Source: Kitasatospora sp. MAA4 (lineage in GTDB: Bacteria; Actinomycetota; Actinomycetes; Streptomycetales; Streptomycetaceae). Taken from it: a DNA stretch of 64,000 nt. Positions 17,345-28,599 of the stretch are shown piece by piece; positions within the stretch are counted from its first letter, which is position 1, and each line of letters starts with the position of its first letter. The DNA lies in contig NZ_JARZAI010000026.1 of assembly GCF_029893355.1 (NCBI RefSeq), positions 49,326-113,325 on the forward strand. Direction: 5' to 3'. The translations under genes and the position numbers were made by a program. Below the pieces are notes generated by a model. It was not told the DNA's origin. It did no database searches and was given only the letters and a program-made list of their open reading frames with translations.

Positions 17345-17866
17345 TCAGAGCGGATCGGCGACGGTGCGCAGGCGTTCGGGCAGGGTGCCGAGCAGCAGGG
17401 TGCTGACCGCCTGGTCGATGTCGCTGCCGAGGAACCACTCGCCGGTGTGGTCCAGGCTGAAGACCCGTCCCGTCTCGTCGATGGCCAGCAGCGCCTGGCC
17501 GTAGAGCTCCTCGCCGAGCGGCGCGACCCGGCAGTCCAGCGCCCGGCCCAGGTCGGCCAGCGTGCGCGGCTGGTGCAGCCCGCAGAGCGGGTCGAGCAGG
17601 AACGGCGTCCTGGCCACCTGGCGCCCGGCCCCGGACAGGTCGAAGGAGAGCCCGCCGAACTCGGCCCAGGCCTCCACGGCCGCCGGGAAGACCGCGTGCT
17701 GGACGCCTGCCGGGGAGCCGTGCGCGACCAGCTGGTCGGCCCACTCCTCGGCCCGGCGGATCTCCCAGCGGCCCGGGTGCCAGCCGGCCTGCTTGAGCGC
17801 GGCCGCCACGTCGGCGGAGAACCGCGGCTGGGAGCGCGGGGGAGCGGTGGTGGCGGTCGGGTTCAG
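17345..17866 (-). CDS. SUKH-3 family immunity-like protein
   Basis: The bulk of the protein (RFSADVAAALKQAGWHPGRW onward, then FPAAVEAWAEFGG and the C-terminal AIDETGRVFSLDHTGEWFLG) matches the SUKH-3 family of immunity proteins that neutralise nuclease and deaminase toxins. No ATG, GTG or TTG lies upstream of the GTG at 17809, which cuts into the conserved RFSADV segment and has no ribosome binding site. A CTG at 17866 restores it and has GGAG six bases upstream, so I propose a CTG start (173 residues). It lies directly downstream of the YwqJ-like deaminase on the same strand, as expected for a toxin/immunity pair. The family call is good; the start is uncertain. Confidence 0.75.
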   Translation of the reverse strand: MNPTATTAPPRSQPRFSADVAAALKQAGWHPGRWEIRRAEEWADQLVAHGSPAGVQHAVFPAAVEAWAEFGGLSFDLSGAGRQVARTPFLLDPLCGLHQPRTLADLGRALDCRVAPLGEELYGQALLAIDETGRVFSLDHTGEWFLGSDIDQAVSTLLLGTLPERLRTVADPL

Positions 17867-17934
17867 GACGTACTCCGGGCTCGGGGGACGGGACGTGTGC
17901 GGGTGCGGTCGGCGCTCGGCCGGTCAGCGGCAGG

Positions 17935-18438
17935 TCAGGAGCGCTGGGCGACCGCGACGCTCTGCACGGTGAGGTGGTCGAGCAGCGGCAGGCAGGAGCG
18001 GCACGGCGGTGCGTGCGTCCCGTGCGCCGGGTCGTCCTCCTCGCGGATCCGCACGGTCGTCAACTTGGCCCCCTTGAGGGCCTTGCGGGCGTCGTGCAGG
18101 GACAGCGGCTTCTTGGCGGCGCGCTTGGAGCGCCCGGCGTCCACCTCGGTCAGGTACTTCGACAGCAGCACGGCCTCCGGGCACCGGCCGGTGAAGCGCT
18201 CGCGCTGCTCGATCGGCAGCCGGTCCAGGAACTCGCCGATCAGCGGGTGCAACTCGGGCTGCTGGTCGGCCTTGCGGCCGGCCATCGTCTGGACGTCCCC
18301 GCCGCGCAGCGAGAGGGCGGCGGCCACCGCCGGCAGCAGGCTGTCCCGGTGATGGCGCAGCAGCGGTGCACCCAGCGGCGGGGGGACGGGAGTGGGAGCG
18401 GGGACGGCCGGGGGCGCGGTCGGCTGACGGATGTCCAC
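17935..18438 (-). CDS. YwqJ-like deaminase-superfamily protein
   Basis: A 167-residue protein with an N-terminal Pro-rich stretch (residues 6-25) and then a compact deaminase-like core. The zinc/active-site motifs are Cys86-Pro-Glu88 (GRCPEAVLLS) and Pro145-Cys146-x-x-Cys149 (PPCRSC), the pattern of the YwqJ subfamily, in which Cys replaces the usual His. The GTG at 18438 follows AAGGAG with ideal spacing. YwqJ-type deaminases are known mainly as polymorphic-toxin tips; this one is free-standing, without a secretion signal or a WXG/LXG delivery domain. A SUKH-3 gene follows. The substrate (nucleic acid or nucleotide) is unknown. Confidence 0.75.
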   Translation of the reverse strand: MDIRQPTAPPAVPAPTPVPPPLGAPLLRHHRDSLLPAVAAALSLRGGDVQTMAGRKADQQPELHPLIGEFLDRLPIEQRERFTGRCPEAVLLSKYLTEVDAGRSKRAAKKPLSLHDARKALKGAKLTTVRIREEDDPAHGTHAPPCRSCLPLLDHLTVQSVAVAQRS

Positions 18439-18621
18439 GGCTGCTCCTTCGGTCTCGGGTTCCGGGGCCAGCCTGCCAAACGACTCGGACAACTGGCGAG
18501 CCGGGGTACCCGGGGGTGTACAGCAGGATCGCCGACTCCACGGCTTGTACACAACTCCGGCCGGGAGTTCCTCACTTAGCCCTGCGAACGGGCGTGCGAA
18601 GCGGCTTGCGGACGGCGCTGC

Positions 18622-18657
18622 GCGCGAGGCCCTGCGCGAGGCCCTGCGCGAGGCCCT
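18622..18657 (+). repeat. Three perfect 12-bp tandem repeats in a divergent promoter region
   Basis: The unit GCGCGAGGCCCT is repeated exactly three times, head to tail, between the divergent deaminase and nuclease genes. The surrounding 306-base intergenic region (18439-18744) contains no credible gene. A TACCCT at 18700-18705 may be a -10 box for the plus-strand genes. Confidence 0.85.
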
Positions 18658-18744
18658 GTCAACCACCGGGTGGGGGGACCGCGGACGGGCCCGACCACAT
18701 ACCCTGGTGCTAGCAATTCCGCTTCAGCCAGTGGGGGCTCCCAG

Positions 18745-19746
18745 ATGACGACAGGTCGGCCCGGCGCCGCTGCCGCGCCCAACGCGGCCTACGCGGGCCA
18801 GGTGGTGCAGTTTCCCGATCCGGTGCGCGCGGCGATGTACCCGGCGGGGGTGCGGGTGGACGAACAGGGCCACCCGGACTTCGGCCCCTACGCCCGTGCC
18901 GCGGCCGAGGTCGCCGATCCGCCCGAGGGCTTCGGCGTGGACGAGCTGCGGTTGACCGACTACGTCTCGGCCAATGCCGCGCTGTTCAGCCAGGGCCACG
19001 AGCTCTGGGCCGACCTGGAGTCCGCGGTGGCCACCCCGCCCGGCTGGACCTGGCACCACGCGGTCGGCGGCGCGGCCCCCGGCTGGCGCCGGATGGAGCT
19101 GGTGCCGGTCGAGGTCAAGGCCCTGCTGCGGCACCACGGCGGCCTGGCCCGCTCCAGCGCCGACCACTCCCGTCGCGGCACCCGCCCGCTGCAGGACCGG
19201 CGGGCGGTGCACTTCTCGCTCTCCAAGGAGGGCGCCGAGCAGGTCACCGTCGGCGAGGACCTGCTGCAGGCCGCCGAGGAGCGGCTCGGCTACCGGTTGC
19301 CCGGGCAGTACCGCTCCTTCCTCAAGCTGGCCGGCGGCCGCGGACCGGTCGGCGTGGCGCTGGACACCGAGCTCGGACTGCTGCTCGACCAGCCGTTCCT
19401 GACGCTCAGCGAGGAGTACGGGGTCGACGACCTCGTCTACGCCAACAAGTGCCTGCGCGACCACCTGACCAAGGACTACCTCGGCATCGCGTACGCGCAG
19501 GGCGGCATCGTCGCGCTCAAGGTGCGCGGGGCGGACCTGGGTTCGGTCTGGTTCTGCCTGTACGACGACGCGCGCGACACCGGTGGGGCCGAGGAGCCCG
19601 CGGACCGGGTGCAGCGGTTGCTGCTGCGCTGCGGGAACGACTTCGACGACTTCCTGCTCCGGCTGGCCGGCAGCCCGCCGGAGCTGGAGACGGTGGCGGA
19701 GCTGATGGTCGACGGCGGGTTCGCCCGTGCGGTGCCGGTGTCGTGA
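18745..19746 (+). CDS. WHH-type HNH nuclease fused to a SUKH (SMI1/KNR4) domain
   Basis: A 333-residue protein. Residues about 43-150 match the WHH nuclease family of the HNH/Endo VII fold: GHPDFGPYA at 42-50, Trp103-His104-His105 (TWHH), LVPVEVK near 119-125 and HHGG at 130-133. Residues about 165-320 form a SMI1/KNR4-type SUKH domain (AAEERLGYRLPGQYRSFLKL, LDDLVYANKC-like stretch, DFDDFLLRLAG). WHH nucleases normally form toxin C-termini and SUKH proteins their immunity partners; here both lie in one chain without a signal peptide. A G-rich stretch precedes the ATG at 18745. The next gene begins 60 bases downstream and is probably co-transcribed. The nuclease call is motif-based. Confidence 0.72.
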   Translation: MTTGRPGAAAAPNAAYAGQVVQFPDPVRAAMYPAGVRVDEQGHPDFGPYARAAAEVADPPEGFGVDELRLTDYVSANAALFSQGHELWADLESAVATPPGWTWHHAVGGAAPGWRRMELVPVEVKALLRHHGGLARSSADHSRRGTRPLQDRRAVHFSLSKEGAEQVTVGEDLLQAAEERLGYRLPGQYRSFLKLAGGRGPVGVALDTELGLLLDQPFLTLSEEYGVDDLVYANKCLRDHLTKDYLGIAYAQGGIVALKVRGADLGSVWFCLYDDARDTGGAEEPADRVQRLLLRCGNDFDDFLLRLAGSPPELETVAELMVDGGFARAVPVS

Positions 19747-19806
19747 TGGGTCCGGCGTGACGGGCATAGAGGACGAGGGCGGCTCAACGGTGGAGGCAGG
19801 CCGGGC

Positions 19807-22245
19807 ATGGTGACGTACGCGCAGGCACAGGACCTGGCGACCGACTGGATCAACGGCGGCGTGCCGCCGTTCCAGCAGCGCGAGGTCCGGGTACGGGAGT
19901 TCGACCTGGGGTTCGTCTGCTGGGCCGAGGACCGGGCCGGCGGACCGTCCTCGGACGGCGGCGCGGTCAAGCTGGTGATCGCCCGGGACAGCGGGGCCGG
20001 CACGCTCTGGCCGGCGCTGCCGGTCAACGAGGTGGTCCGCCGCTACGAGGAGACGTACGGGCGTCCGGCAGAGAGTGCGAAGCCGGCGCCGGCTCCGGCC
20101 GAGGCGACCTCGTTCCTGCTCAGCCCGCCGCAGTGGTTGCAGGAGGCGGGTGCCGCGGCGATCGCCGCCGAGGCGGCCCGGCTGGGCGAGCCCGCGCCCG
20201 CACCCGCTCCTGCCCCGGCGCCCGTCGAGCCAGTGCAGCTCACCGCGCCGCCGCTCTCCGACCGGCCGGCCGGTGACGGGCCGACCATGCTCGCGCCGCC
20301 GCCCTCGCACTGGCCGCCGCAGGCGCCGCCGCCCGCCGCGCCCGCGCCCGCTCCCGCGGTGTTCCCCGAGGGCGCCACGGTGGCGCTGCCCGAGGGCTAC
20401 CACCTGGCCGACGAGTTCGCCGCGCCCGCGCCGCCGTTCGTGTCGTCGCTCGGGCCGTCGGCCACCCCGCCGCCCGCACCGACGCCCGCACCACCGTCGC
20501 CCACACCGCCACCGCCGCCCGCCCCGGTCGGCGGCTACGCGCCGACCATGCTGGCGCCGCCGGACGGCGTGCCCGGCCTGATGGGCCTGCCCGGCGCGCC
20601 GGACGCCCCGCTTGCGCCGGCCCCGCCCGCCGAGGCCGCGGCCGCTGCGCCGTCCATCGACTACGCGCCGACCATGATGGCCTCCCCGGACGGCGTCCCC
20701 GGCCTGATGGGCCTGCCCGGTGCGCCGCAGGGTCCGGGCGCTCCTGCGGTCGGCCTCGGCCGCAGCGCGGGCAGCGCCCCGCCGCCCCCGCCGCCGGCGG
20801 GTCTGCGCGGCGGGCCCGGCCAGCCCCCGCCCGCGCCGGTCGCCGGCGGCCGCGGCGGGTCGGTCGCTCCGCCGCCCCCGCCGGGCGGCCTGCTGCACGC
20901 GGGCAACAGCGCCGAGAACGCCCCGCAGCACGGGGTCGGCCTGGGCCGCAGCGCGGGCAGCGTCCCGCCGCCTCCGCCGCCGGCGGGTCTGCGCGGCCCG
21001 GCCGCACCGCCGGCCGCACCGGCTCCCGCGCAGGGCGCGGCCGACCTGGCCGACGCCGCCACCAGCCGGGCCGTGATCTCCCGTTCGGGGGCTGCGGCTC
21101 CGAGCCCGGCCGCGGCCGGGGTCGCGCAGGCCGCCACCCAGCTCGCGTCCGCCATCCCGCAGGGACCGGGCGCTCCCGGCCAGCCCGTCCCCGGTCAGCC
21201 CGCTCCCGGTCTGCCCGGTGCCGCGGCGCCGGTGCCCGGGCTGCCGCCGCAGGGCGCGCCCGTCCCGCCCGGGGTGCCCACCGTCGGCCCGGGCTACCTC
21301 GCGGTGCTCAGCTACCGCGCCCCGGACGGCTCCGAGCAGAAGGTGATGCAGCGCAGCGAGCCCGGCACCCCGCACCCGGAGTGGAAGATCCTCCAGGAGC
21401 TGCGCCGGCTCGGCGTGCCGCCCGAGCAGGTCCTGGAGCTGCACACCGAGCTGGAGTGCTGCGACCTGCCCGGCGGCTACTGCGCGCGCCTGGTCCGGAC
21501 CTCCTGGCCGAACGTCCGGGTCACCCACACGGCGCCGTACGGCCGTGAGCACCACGCCCGGCAGACCGGCATGGCCCAGCTGCTGAACCACCTGGACGAG
21601 CTGCACCAGCTGGCCGCCGGTCCGCAGCGCCCGCGCCCGGTCCGGGTGCCGCTGCCGCCGCCGGGCGCCGTCCCGCAGCTGCCGGCCGTCCCGCCGCAGC
21701 AGCTCGGCGCCGAGCTGGCGCAGTTCTTCGGCCCGGGCGTGTTCCGCTACGAGCAGCGCGCGGTCTCCCGCCAGGGCGTGCCCGAGGTGGTGGCGCAGAC
21801 CCTGATGTGGGCGGGCCTGCCGATCAGCTTCGGGCCGTTCTTCTGGGCGCAGGCCCAGGAGGGCCGGCCGATCCCGACGCTGGCCGAGCTGGCGGCCGAG
21901 CGCGGCCTGCCGGCGGGGCCGGAGGCGGGCGGCTATCTCGTGCTCGGCAACGACTACGGCCGACAGCTCTGTGTGCAGTACGGCACAGCCGCGGTGGTCG
22001 CGGTGGAACTCGACGGAACCGGGGAGCAGCCCCGCTTCGTCAACAGTGGTGTGCCGGAGTTCGTCCGGTCGCTCGCCCTGCTCGGTCGGATGTGGCCGCT
22101 GCGCTACGGACTGACCCCGGATCAGGCCGGGCGTTGGACCACCGACTTCCAGGCCGAGCTGGCCGCGATCGACCCGGCTGCCCTCCAGGGGCCCGACACC
22201 TGGTGGGCGGTCCTCCTGGAACAGTTCTGGGACGGCCTGCTGTAG
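19807..22245 (+). CDS. Multidomain protein: YrhB-like N-terminus, Pro-rich linker, deaminase-like domain, SUKH-4-like C-terminus
   Basis: An 812-residue protein. Residues 1-85 (LATDWINGGVPPFQQREVRV, then VKLVIARDSGAGTLWPALPV) resemble the YrhB/Imm35-type immunity family. Residues 90-495 are a long Pro/Ala/Gly-rich linker with repeated APTMLAPPDGVPGLMGLPG-like and GLGRSAGS units. Residues about 498-595 look like a nucleic-acid/nucleotide deaminase: His523-Pro-Glu525 (HPEWKIL) and Cys551-Cys552...Cys559 in ECCDLPGGYC supply zinc-site candidates. Residues about 630-812 resemble SUKH-4 immunity proteins. It has a good GGAGG site and no signal peptide. A 15-bp terminator follows. The deaminase and SUKH-4 calls are motif-level only. 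Confidence 0.65.
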   Translation: MVTYAQAQDLATDWINGGVPPFQQREVRVREFDLGFVCWAEDRAGGPSSDGGAVKLVIARDSGAGTLWPALPVNEVVRRYEETYGRPAESAKPAPAPAEATSFLLSPPQWLQEAGAAAIAAEAARLGEPAPAPAPAPAPVEPVQLTAPPLSDRPAGDGPTMLAPPPSHWPPQAPPPAAPAPAPAVFPEGATVALPEGYHLADEFAAPAPPFVSSLGPSATPPPAPTPAPPSPTPPPPPAPVGGYAPTMLAPPDGVPGLMGLPGAPDAPLAPAPPAEAAAAAPSIDYAPTMMASPDGVPGLMGLPGAPQGPGAPAVGLGRSAGSAPPPPPPAGLRGGPGQPPPAPVAGGRGGSVAPPPPPGGLLHAGNSAENAPQHGVGLGRSAGSVPPPPPPAGLRGPAAPPAAPAPAQGAADLADAATSRAVISRSGAAAPSPAAAGVAQAATQLASAIPQGPGAPGQPVPGQPAPGLPGAAAPVPGLPPQGAPVPPGVPTVGPGYLAVLSYRAPDGSEQKVMQRSEPGTPHPEWKILQELRRLGVPPEQVLELHTELECCDLPGGYCARLVRTSWPNVRVTHTAPYGREHHARQTGMAQLLNHLDELHQLAAGPQRPRPVRVPLPPPGAVPQLPAVPPQQLGAELAQFFGPGVFRYEQRAVSRQGVPEVVAQTLMWAGLPISFGPFFWAQAQEGRPIPTLAELAAERGLPAGPEAGGYLVLGNDYGRQLCVQYGTAAVVAVELDGTGEQPRFVNSGVPEFVRSLALLGRMWPLRYGLTPDQAGRWTTDFQAELAAIDPAALQGPDTWWAVLLEQFWDGLL

Positions 22246-22260
22246 CCCGCCGTTGATTTC

Positions 22261-22294
22261 CGGCGGCCCCGCGTCCACCGACGCGGGGCCGCCG
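22261..22294 (+). terminator. Terminator after the toxin/immunity-like genes
   Basis: A perfect 15-bp stem, CGGCGGCCCCGCGTC (22261-22275) with 22280-22294, and a 4-base loop. It starts 15 bases after the stop. Confidence 0.85.
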
Positions 22295-22442
22295 GGGGCG
22301 TCGGGTGGTGTCGCTTCCTTGGGCTTTCCAGATGATCTGCGCAAAATAGGTCAAGAGGACCAATCCGGGAAACGCCCGCGAGTCCCTGCGACCCGCACCG
22401 CCCGAGTCAGCCGCCCAGAGCCACTGAGGGGAAAAAGAGCCC

Positions 22443-23759
22443 ATGAGCGACGCCGTCCCGTCGTACGGCTTCACCGCTGCCCGGCGCGGGTACGCGCCCG
22501 AGCAGGTCGACCACGCCCTGCTGTCCCTGACCGCGCAGCGTGACGAGGCCTGGCAGCGGCTGAGCATGCTGGGCGCGCACATCCGCGCGCTGGAGATCCA
22601 GCTCGCCGAGACCGTGCAGAGCGCTGCCGACGCGCCCGCGCCCGACTACGCGGTCCTCAGCGAGCAGGCGCTCGCCCTGATGGCGATGGCCGAGAACGAG
22701 GCGCAGGCCGTCCGGGACAAGGCGGAGCGCTTCGCCGAGGACACCCGCGACACCGTGTACGAGGCCGGGCAGGCGCTCGGCAAGGCCGCCACCGAGTACG
22801 CCGAGACCACCCGCACCGAGGCCGACCTGGCCGCCCGGCGCACCGACGAGCGCACCCGTGCCGAGGCCGAGAAGCTGCGCGGCGAGGCCGACCGCGACTC
22901 CCGCGCCCTGCGGGACGCCGCCACCGGCGAGGCCGCCAAGATCCGGGTGGAGGCCGCCGAGGCCGGCGAGCGCGCCGAGGTGCGGCTGGCCGAGCTGCGC
23001 CGGGAGGCCGACGAGCGGTTCGCCGTCGAGGAGGCGGCCGCGGTGGCCGAGGAGGCCACGTTCTCGGTGGCCGCCGAGCGCCGGCTGCGCGAGGCCGAGC
23101 AGTACCGGGAGAGCGTGTTGGGGCTGATCAAGCAGACCGACACCGACGCGCAGGCCAAGGCCGACCAGCTGCTCGACCAGGCCCGCCGGGAGGTCGAGCG
23201 GATCAACGCGGAGATCGCCCGGGACCGCGCCGAGTTCGAGAAGCGCCAGGAGACGGTGCAGACGCACCTGGACCACATCAAGGGGACGCTGGCCTCGCTG
23301 ACCGGCAAGGCAGTCGGGATGATCGAGCCGGGCATCGACGGCCCGGTCGCCGCGCCTGCGGCGGAGCCCGTCGCCGCGGAGCCCGTTGCCGCGGAGCCCG
23401 TCGCGTCGGAGGCCGACACCGGCGAGGTGCCCGTGCCGGTCCGCTCGCAGGACGCGCCGACCACCGTGCTGCGCCTGCCGCAGGGCCTGCTGGACGCCGC
23501 GGTGCCGGAGGACGAGCGTCCCGCCGACCCGCGGACCGCGCTGCTGAACCCCGGCCCGGTGGCCGCTACGGCCCCGGCCGCCCCGCAGGTGCCGCCGCGC
23601 CCGGTGGCCCCGCCGCCCGCGCCGCCTGCGCCGCCGCAGGACGCCCCGCGTCCGGTGGCGCCCGAGGACGCGACGGCGATCATTCCGAAGATCGTGATCA
23701 TCGACGACGGCACCGAGCTGGACAGCCTGCCCAACACGGTCGGCCGCCGCCGCACCTGA
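22443..23759 (+). CDS. DivIVA-like coiled-coil protein
   Basis: A 438-residue cytoplasmic protein. Its N-terminus (YGFTAARRGYAPEQVDHALLSL) resembles the DivIVA membrane-targeting region, and about 240 residues of Ala/Glu/Arg-rich heptads follow (residues 30-280, with TAQRDEAWQRL and many AEAEKLRGEADRD-like repeats). The C-terminal ~150 residues are Pro/Ala-rich and end in a short acidic/hydrophobic piece (AIIPKIVIIDDGTELDSL). Such proteins, sometimes mislabelled as cellulose-binding proteins, belong to the tip-growth scaffold group of Streptomyces along with Scy and FilP. The ATG at 22443 follows GAGGGGA. A role in polar growth is inferred from architecture. Confidence 0.75.
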   Translation: MSDAVPSYGFTAARRGYAPEQVDHALLSLTAQRDEAWQRLSMLGAHIRALEIQLAETVQSAADAPAPDYAVLSEQALALMAMAENEAQAVRDKAERFAEDTRDTVYEAGQALGKAATEYAETTRTEADLAARRTDERTRAEAEKLRGEADRDSRALRDAATGEAAKIRVEAAEAGERAEVRLAELRREADERFAVEEAAAVAEEATFSVAAERRLREAEQYRESVLGLIKQTDTDAQAKADQLLDQARREVERINAEIARDRAEFEKRQETVQTHLDHIKGTLASLTGKAVGMIEPGIDGPVAAPAAEPVAAEPVAAEPVASEADTGEVPVPVRSQDAPTTVLRLPQGLLDAAVPEDERPADPRTALLNPGPVAATAPAAPQVPPRPVAPPPAPPAPPQDAPRPVAPEDATAIIPKIVIIDDGTELDSLPNTVGRRRT

Positions 23760-23785
23760 AGAAGAAGTCTCGGGGCGCAGGACCC

Positions 23786-23812
23786 GTGGCGCCCTCCGCA
23801 AAAGGGCGCCAC
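23786..23812 (+). terminator. Hairpin after the DivIVA-like gene
   Basis: GTGGCGCCCT (23786-23795) pairs with AGGGCGCCAC (23803-23812) around a CCGCAAA loop, 26 bases after the stop. Confidence 0.75.
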
Positions 23813-24183
23813 GACTCCCGACGCTTGGGCGGGCGCCCCCACCCAGGGTCGCCCGGCCTCGCACCCCGACCCCCATCGGAGCGCGATCGGCACACCAGTC
23901 CATCCCCCACGGTTGGAGCGGCGTGCACAAGAACCATGGTGCGCGCTGTCCATGGACAGGCAGTGACAGGAGTGTGTCCACTTCTTGACGATCGATCTTC
24001 CGGGCTCGGAGCGGGTGGGCGGCACGGACGTGGTTGGCCGCGTGCGGGTGGGTCGCGCGGCGTACGCTGGGACCTTGACCCGGCCCCTCGCACCGCGTGC
24101 CGGGCCCATCAAGCTGCCCGGCCGCTGAACGACCCACCGGTGCCGGGGGCTCCGCCTGGAAGCAACGGGACGAAGAAGACTCC
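23813..24183 (+). other. Intergenic region upstream of mfd with a 14-bp palindrome
   Basis: No credible gene is present. It contains the perfect palindrome CTGTCCATGGACAG at 23946-23959, with a further CCATGG just before it. A TTGACG occurs at 23989-23994, but I see no -10 box at the right distance from it. Confidence 0.4.
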
Positions 24184-27801
<3,618 letters not shown>

Positions 27802-27802
27802 C

Positions 27803-28408
27803 TCAGGAGAGCTTCCACTGGCCGGTCTGGTCGGCGAAGCCGCTGTCGAGGGTGAACTGCACCTTGTCGAGCTTGGCGGCCTGCGGGACCTCGAAGGTGA
27901 TGAAGCCGAGCGCGCTGTCCCCGGCGGCGATGTTGGCGGGGACGGCGAAGCTCTGGCCGGCCGTGGTGTCGGCGACCACCGAGTTGTAGGACTGGCCCTG
28001 GTCGTCCAGCACGGTGGTGCCGTTCTCCGGGGCGTCGCTGTAGGCCGCGGTGCCGGTGTCCTTGATCCGGAACTGGATGGCGATCCAGCGCTTGCCGTCG
28101 GCCGGCTTGGAGTAGTCGTCCGAGCTCTGGGCGTTGTCGACCACCTTGACCACCGTGACGTCGGCCGATGAGCCGCTCTCCTGCCCCTTGAGGGCGATGG
28201 TGTCGCCGACCTTGGCGACGGTCGGGGTCTTGCTGCCGCCACCGGCCGGCTTCGCGCTGCCCGCCGCGCCGGCGGCGGCCGACTGCTTGGGCTGGGTGGA
28301 GACCGAGCCGGTGGTGGTCGGGCCGCAGGCCGTGGTGGCCAGGGCGATCAGCACGGCTCCGGCCAGCAGGGTCGCGGAGGTGCGGCGGCGGTTGGTGGTG
28401 ATGCGCAT
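27803..28408 (-). CDS. DUF4352 lipoprotein
   Basis: A 201-residue secreted lipoprotein. The signal sequence ends in the lipobox LATTAC near residue 28. A Ser/Gly/Ala-rich linker (35-62) precedes a telokin-like immunoglobulin-fold DUF4352 domain (DTIALKGQESGSSADVTVVK, RWIAIQFRIKDTGTAAYSD, GFITFEVPQAAKLDKVQF). DUF4352 proteins are common envelope proteins of Gram-positives without a defined role. It is convergent with mfd, with one base between the stops, and divergent from the methylase gene. Confidence 0.85.
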   Translation of the reverse strand: MRITTNRRRTSATLLAGAVLIALATTACGPTTTGSVSTQPKQSAAAGAAGSAKPAGGGSKTPTVAKVGDTIALKGQESGSSADVTVVKVVDNAQSSDDYSKPADGKRWIAIQFRIKDTGTAAYSDAPENGTTVLDDQGQSYNSVVADTTAGQSFAVPANIAAGDSALGFITFEVPQAAKLDKVQFTLDSGFADQTGQWKLS

Positions 28409-28486
28409 GGCGGAATCCCTTGCTCTCTGGCGCTCCCCGGGGCGGCGGCTGCTGCCCGGTGCGATGGCTCCATCACATCAGTGACT

Positions 28487-28585
28487 GTGAACGCTGTCAA
28501 CAGGAAAATGCGAAACGTCTCTGTTCACGTGTGAACGCTGAACGGCAGGGCGGCTGGCTATGCTGTGCGGTCACAGACCGTTCAC
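28487..28585. promoter_or_regulatory. Iterated GTGAAC half-sites between the lipoprotein and methylase genes
   Basis: GTGAAC occurs at 28487-28492, a full dyad GTTCAC-GT-GTGAAC at 28523-28536, and GTTCAC at 28580-28585 overlapping the methylase ribosome binding site. The 10-mer GTGAACGCTG is repeated at 28487 and 28531. The layout suggests an operator for a DNA-binding protein, perhaps the HTH-bearing methylase itself. TATGCT at 28559-28564 may be its -10 box. Confidence 0.5.
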
Positions 28586-28599
28586 AGGAGGAGCCGTCC

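Noticed and set aside
20240..21019. Pro-rich DNA repeats considered as a CRISPR or minisatellite
   Set aside because: The repeats are in frame, imperfect and encode a Pro/Ala/Gly linker. No CRISPR-like repeat-spacer array was seen in the window.
17345..22245. Possibility that the toxin-like cluster is on an integrated element
   Set aside because: I saw no integrase, transposase, attachment-site repeat or tRNA boundary, and GC content looks like the surroundings.
18724..22344. 1206-codon minus-strand frame over the nuclease and deaminase-like genes
   Set aside because: The product is repetitive Arg/Gly shadow sequence. The plus-strand genes have ribosome binding sites, domains and a terminator.
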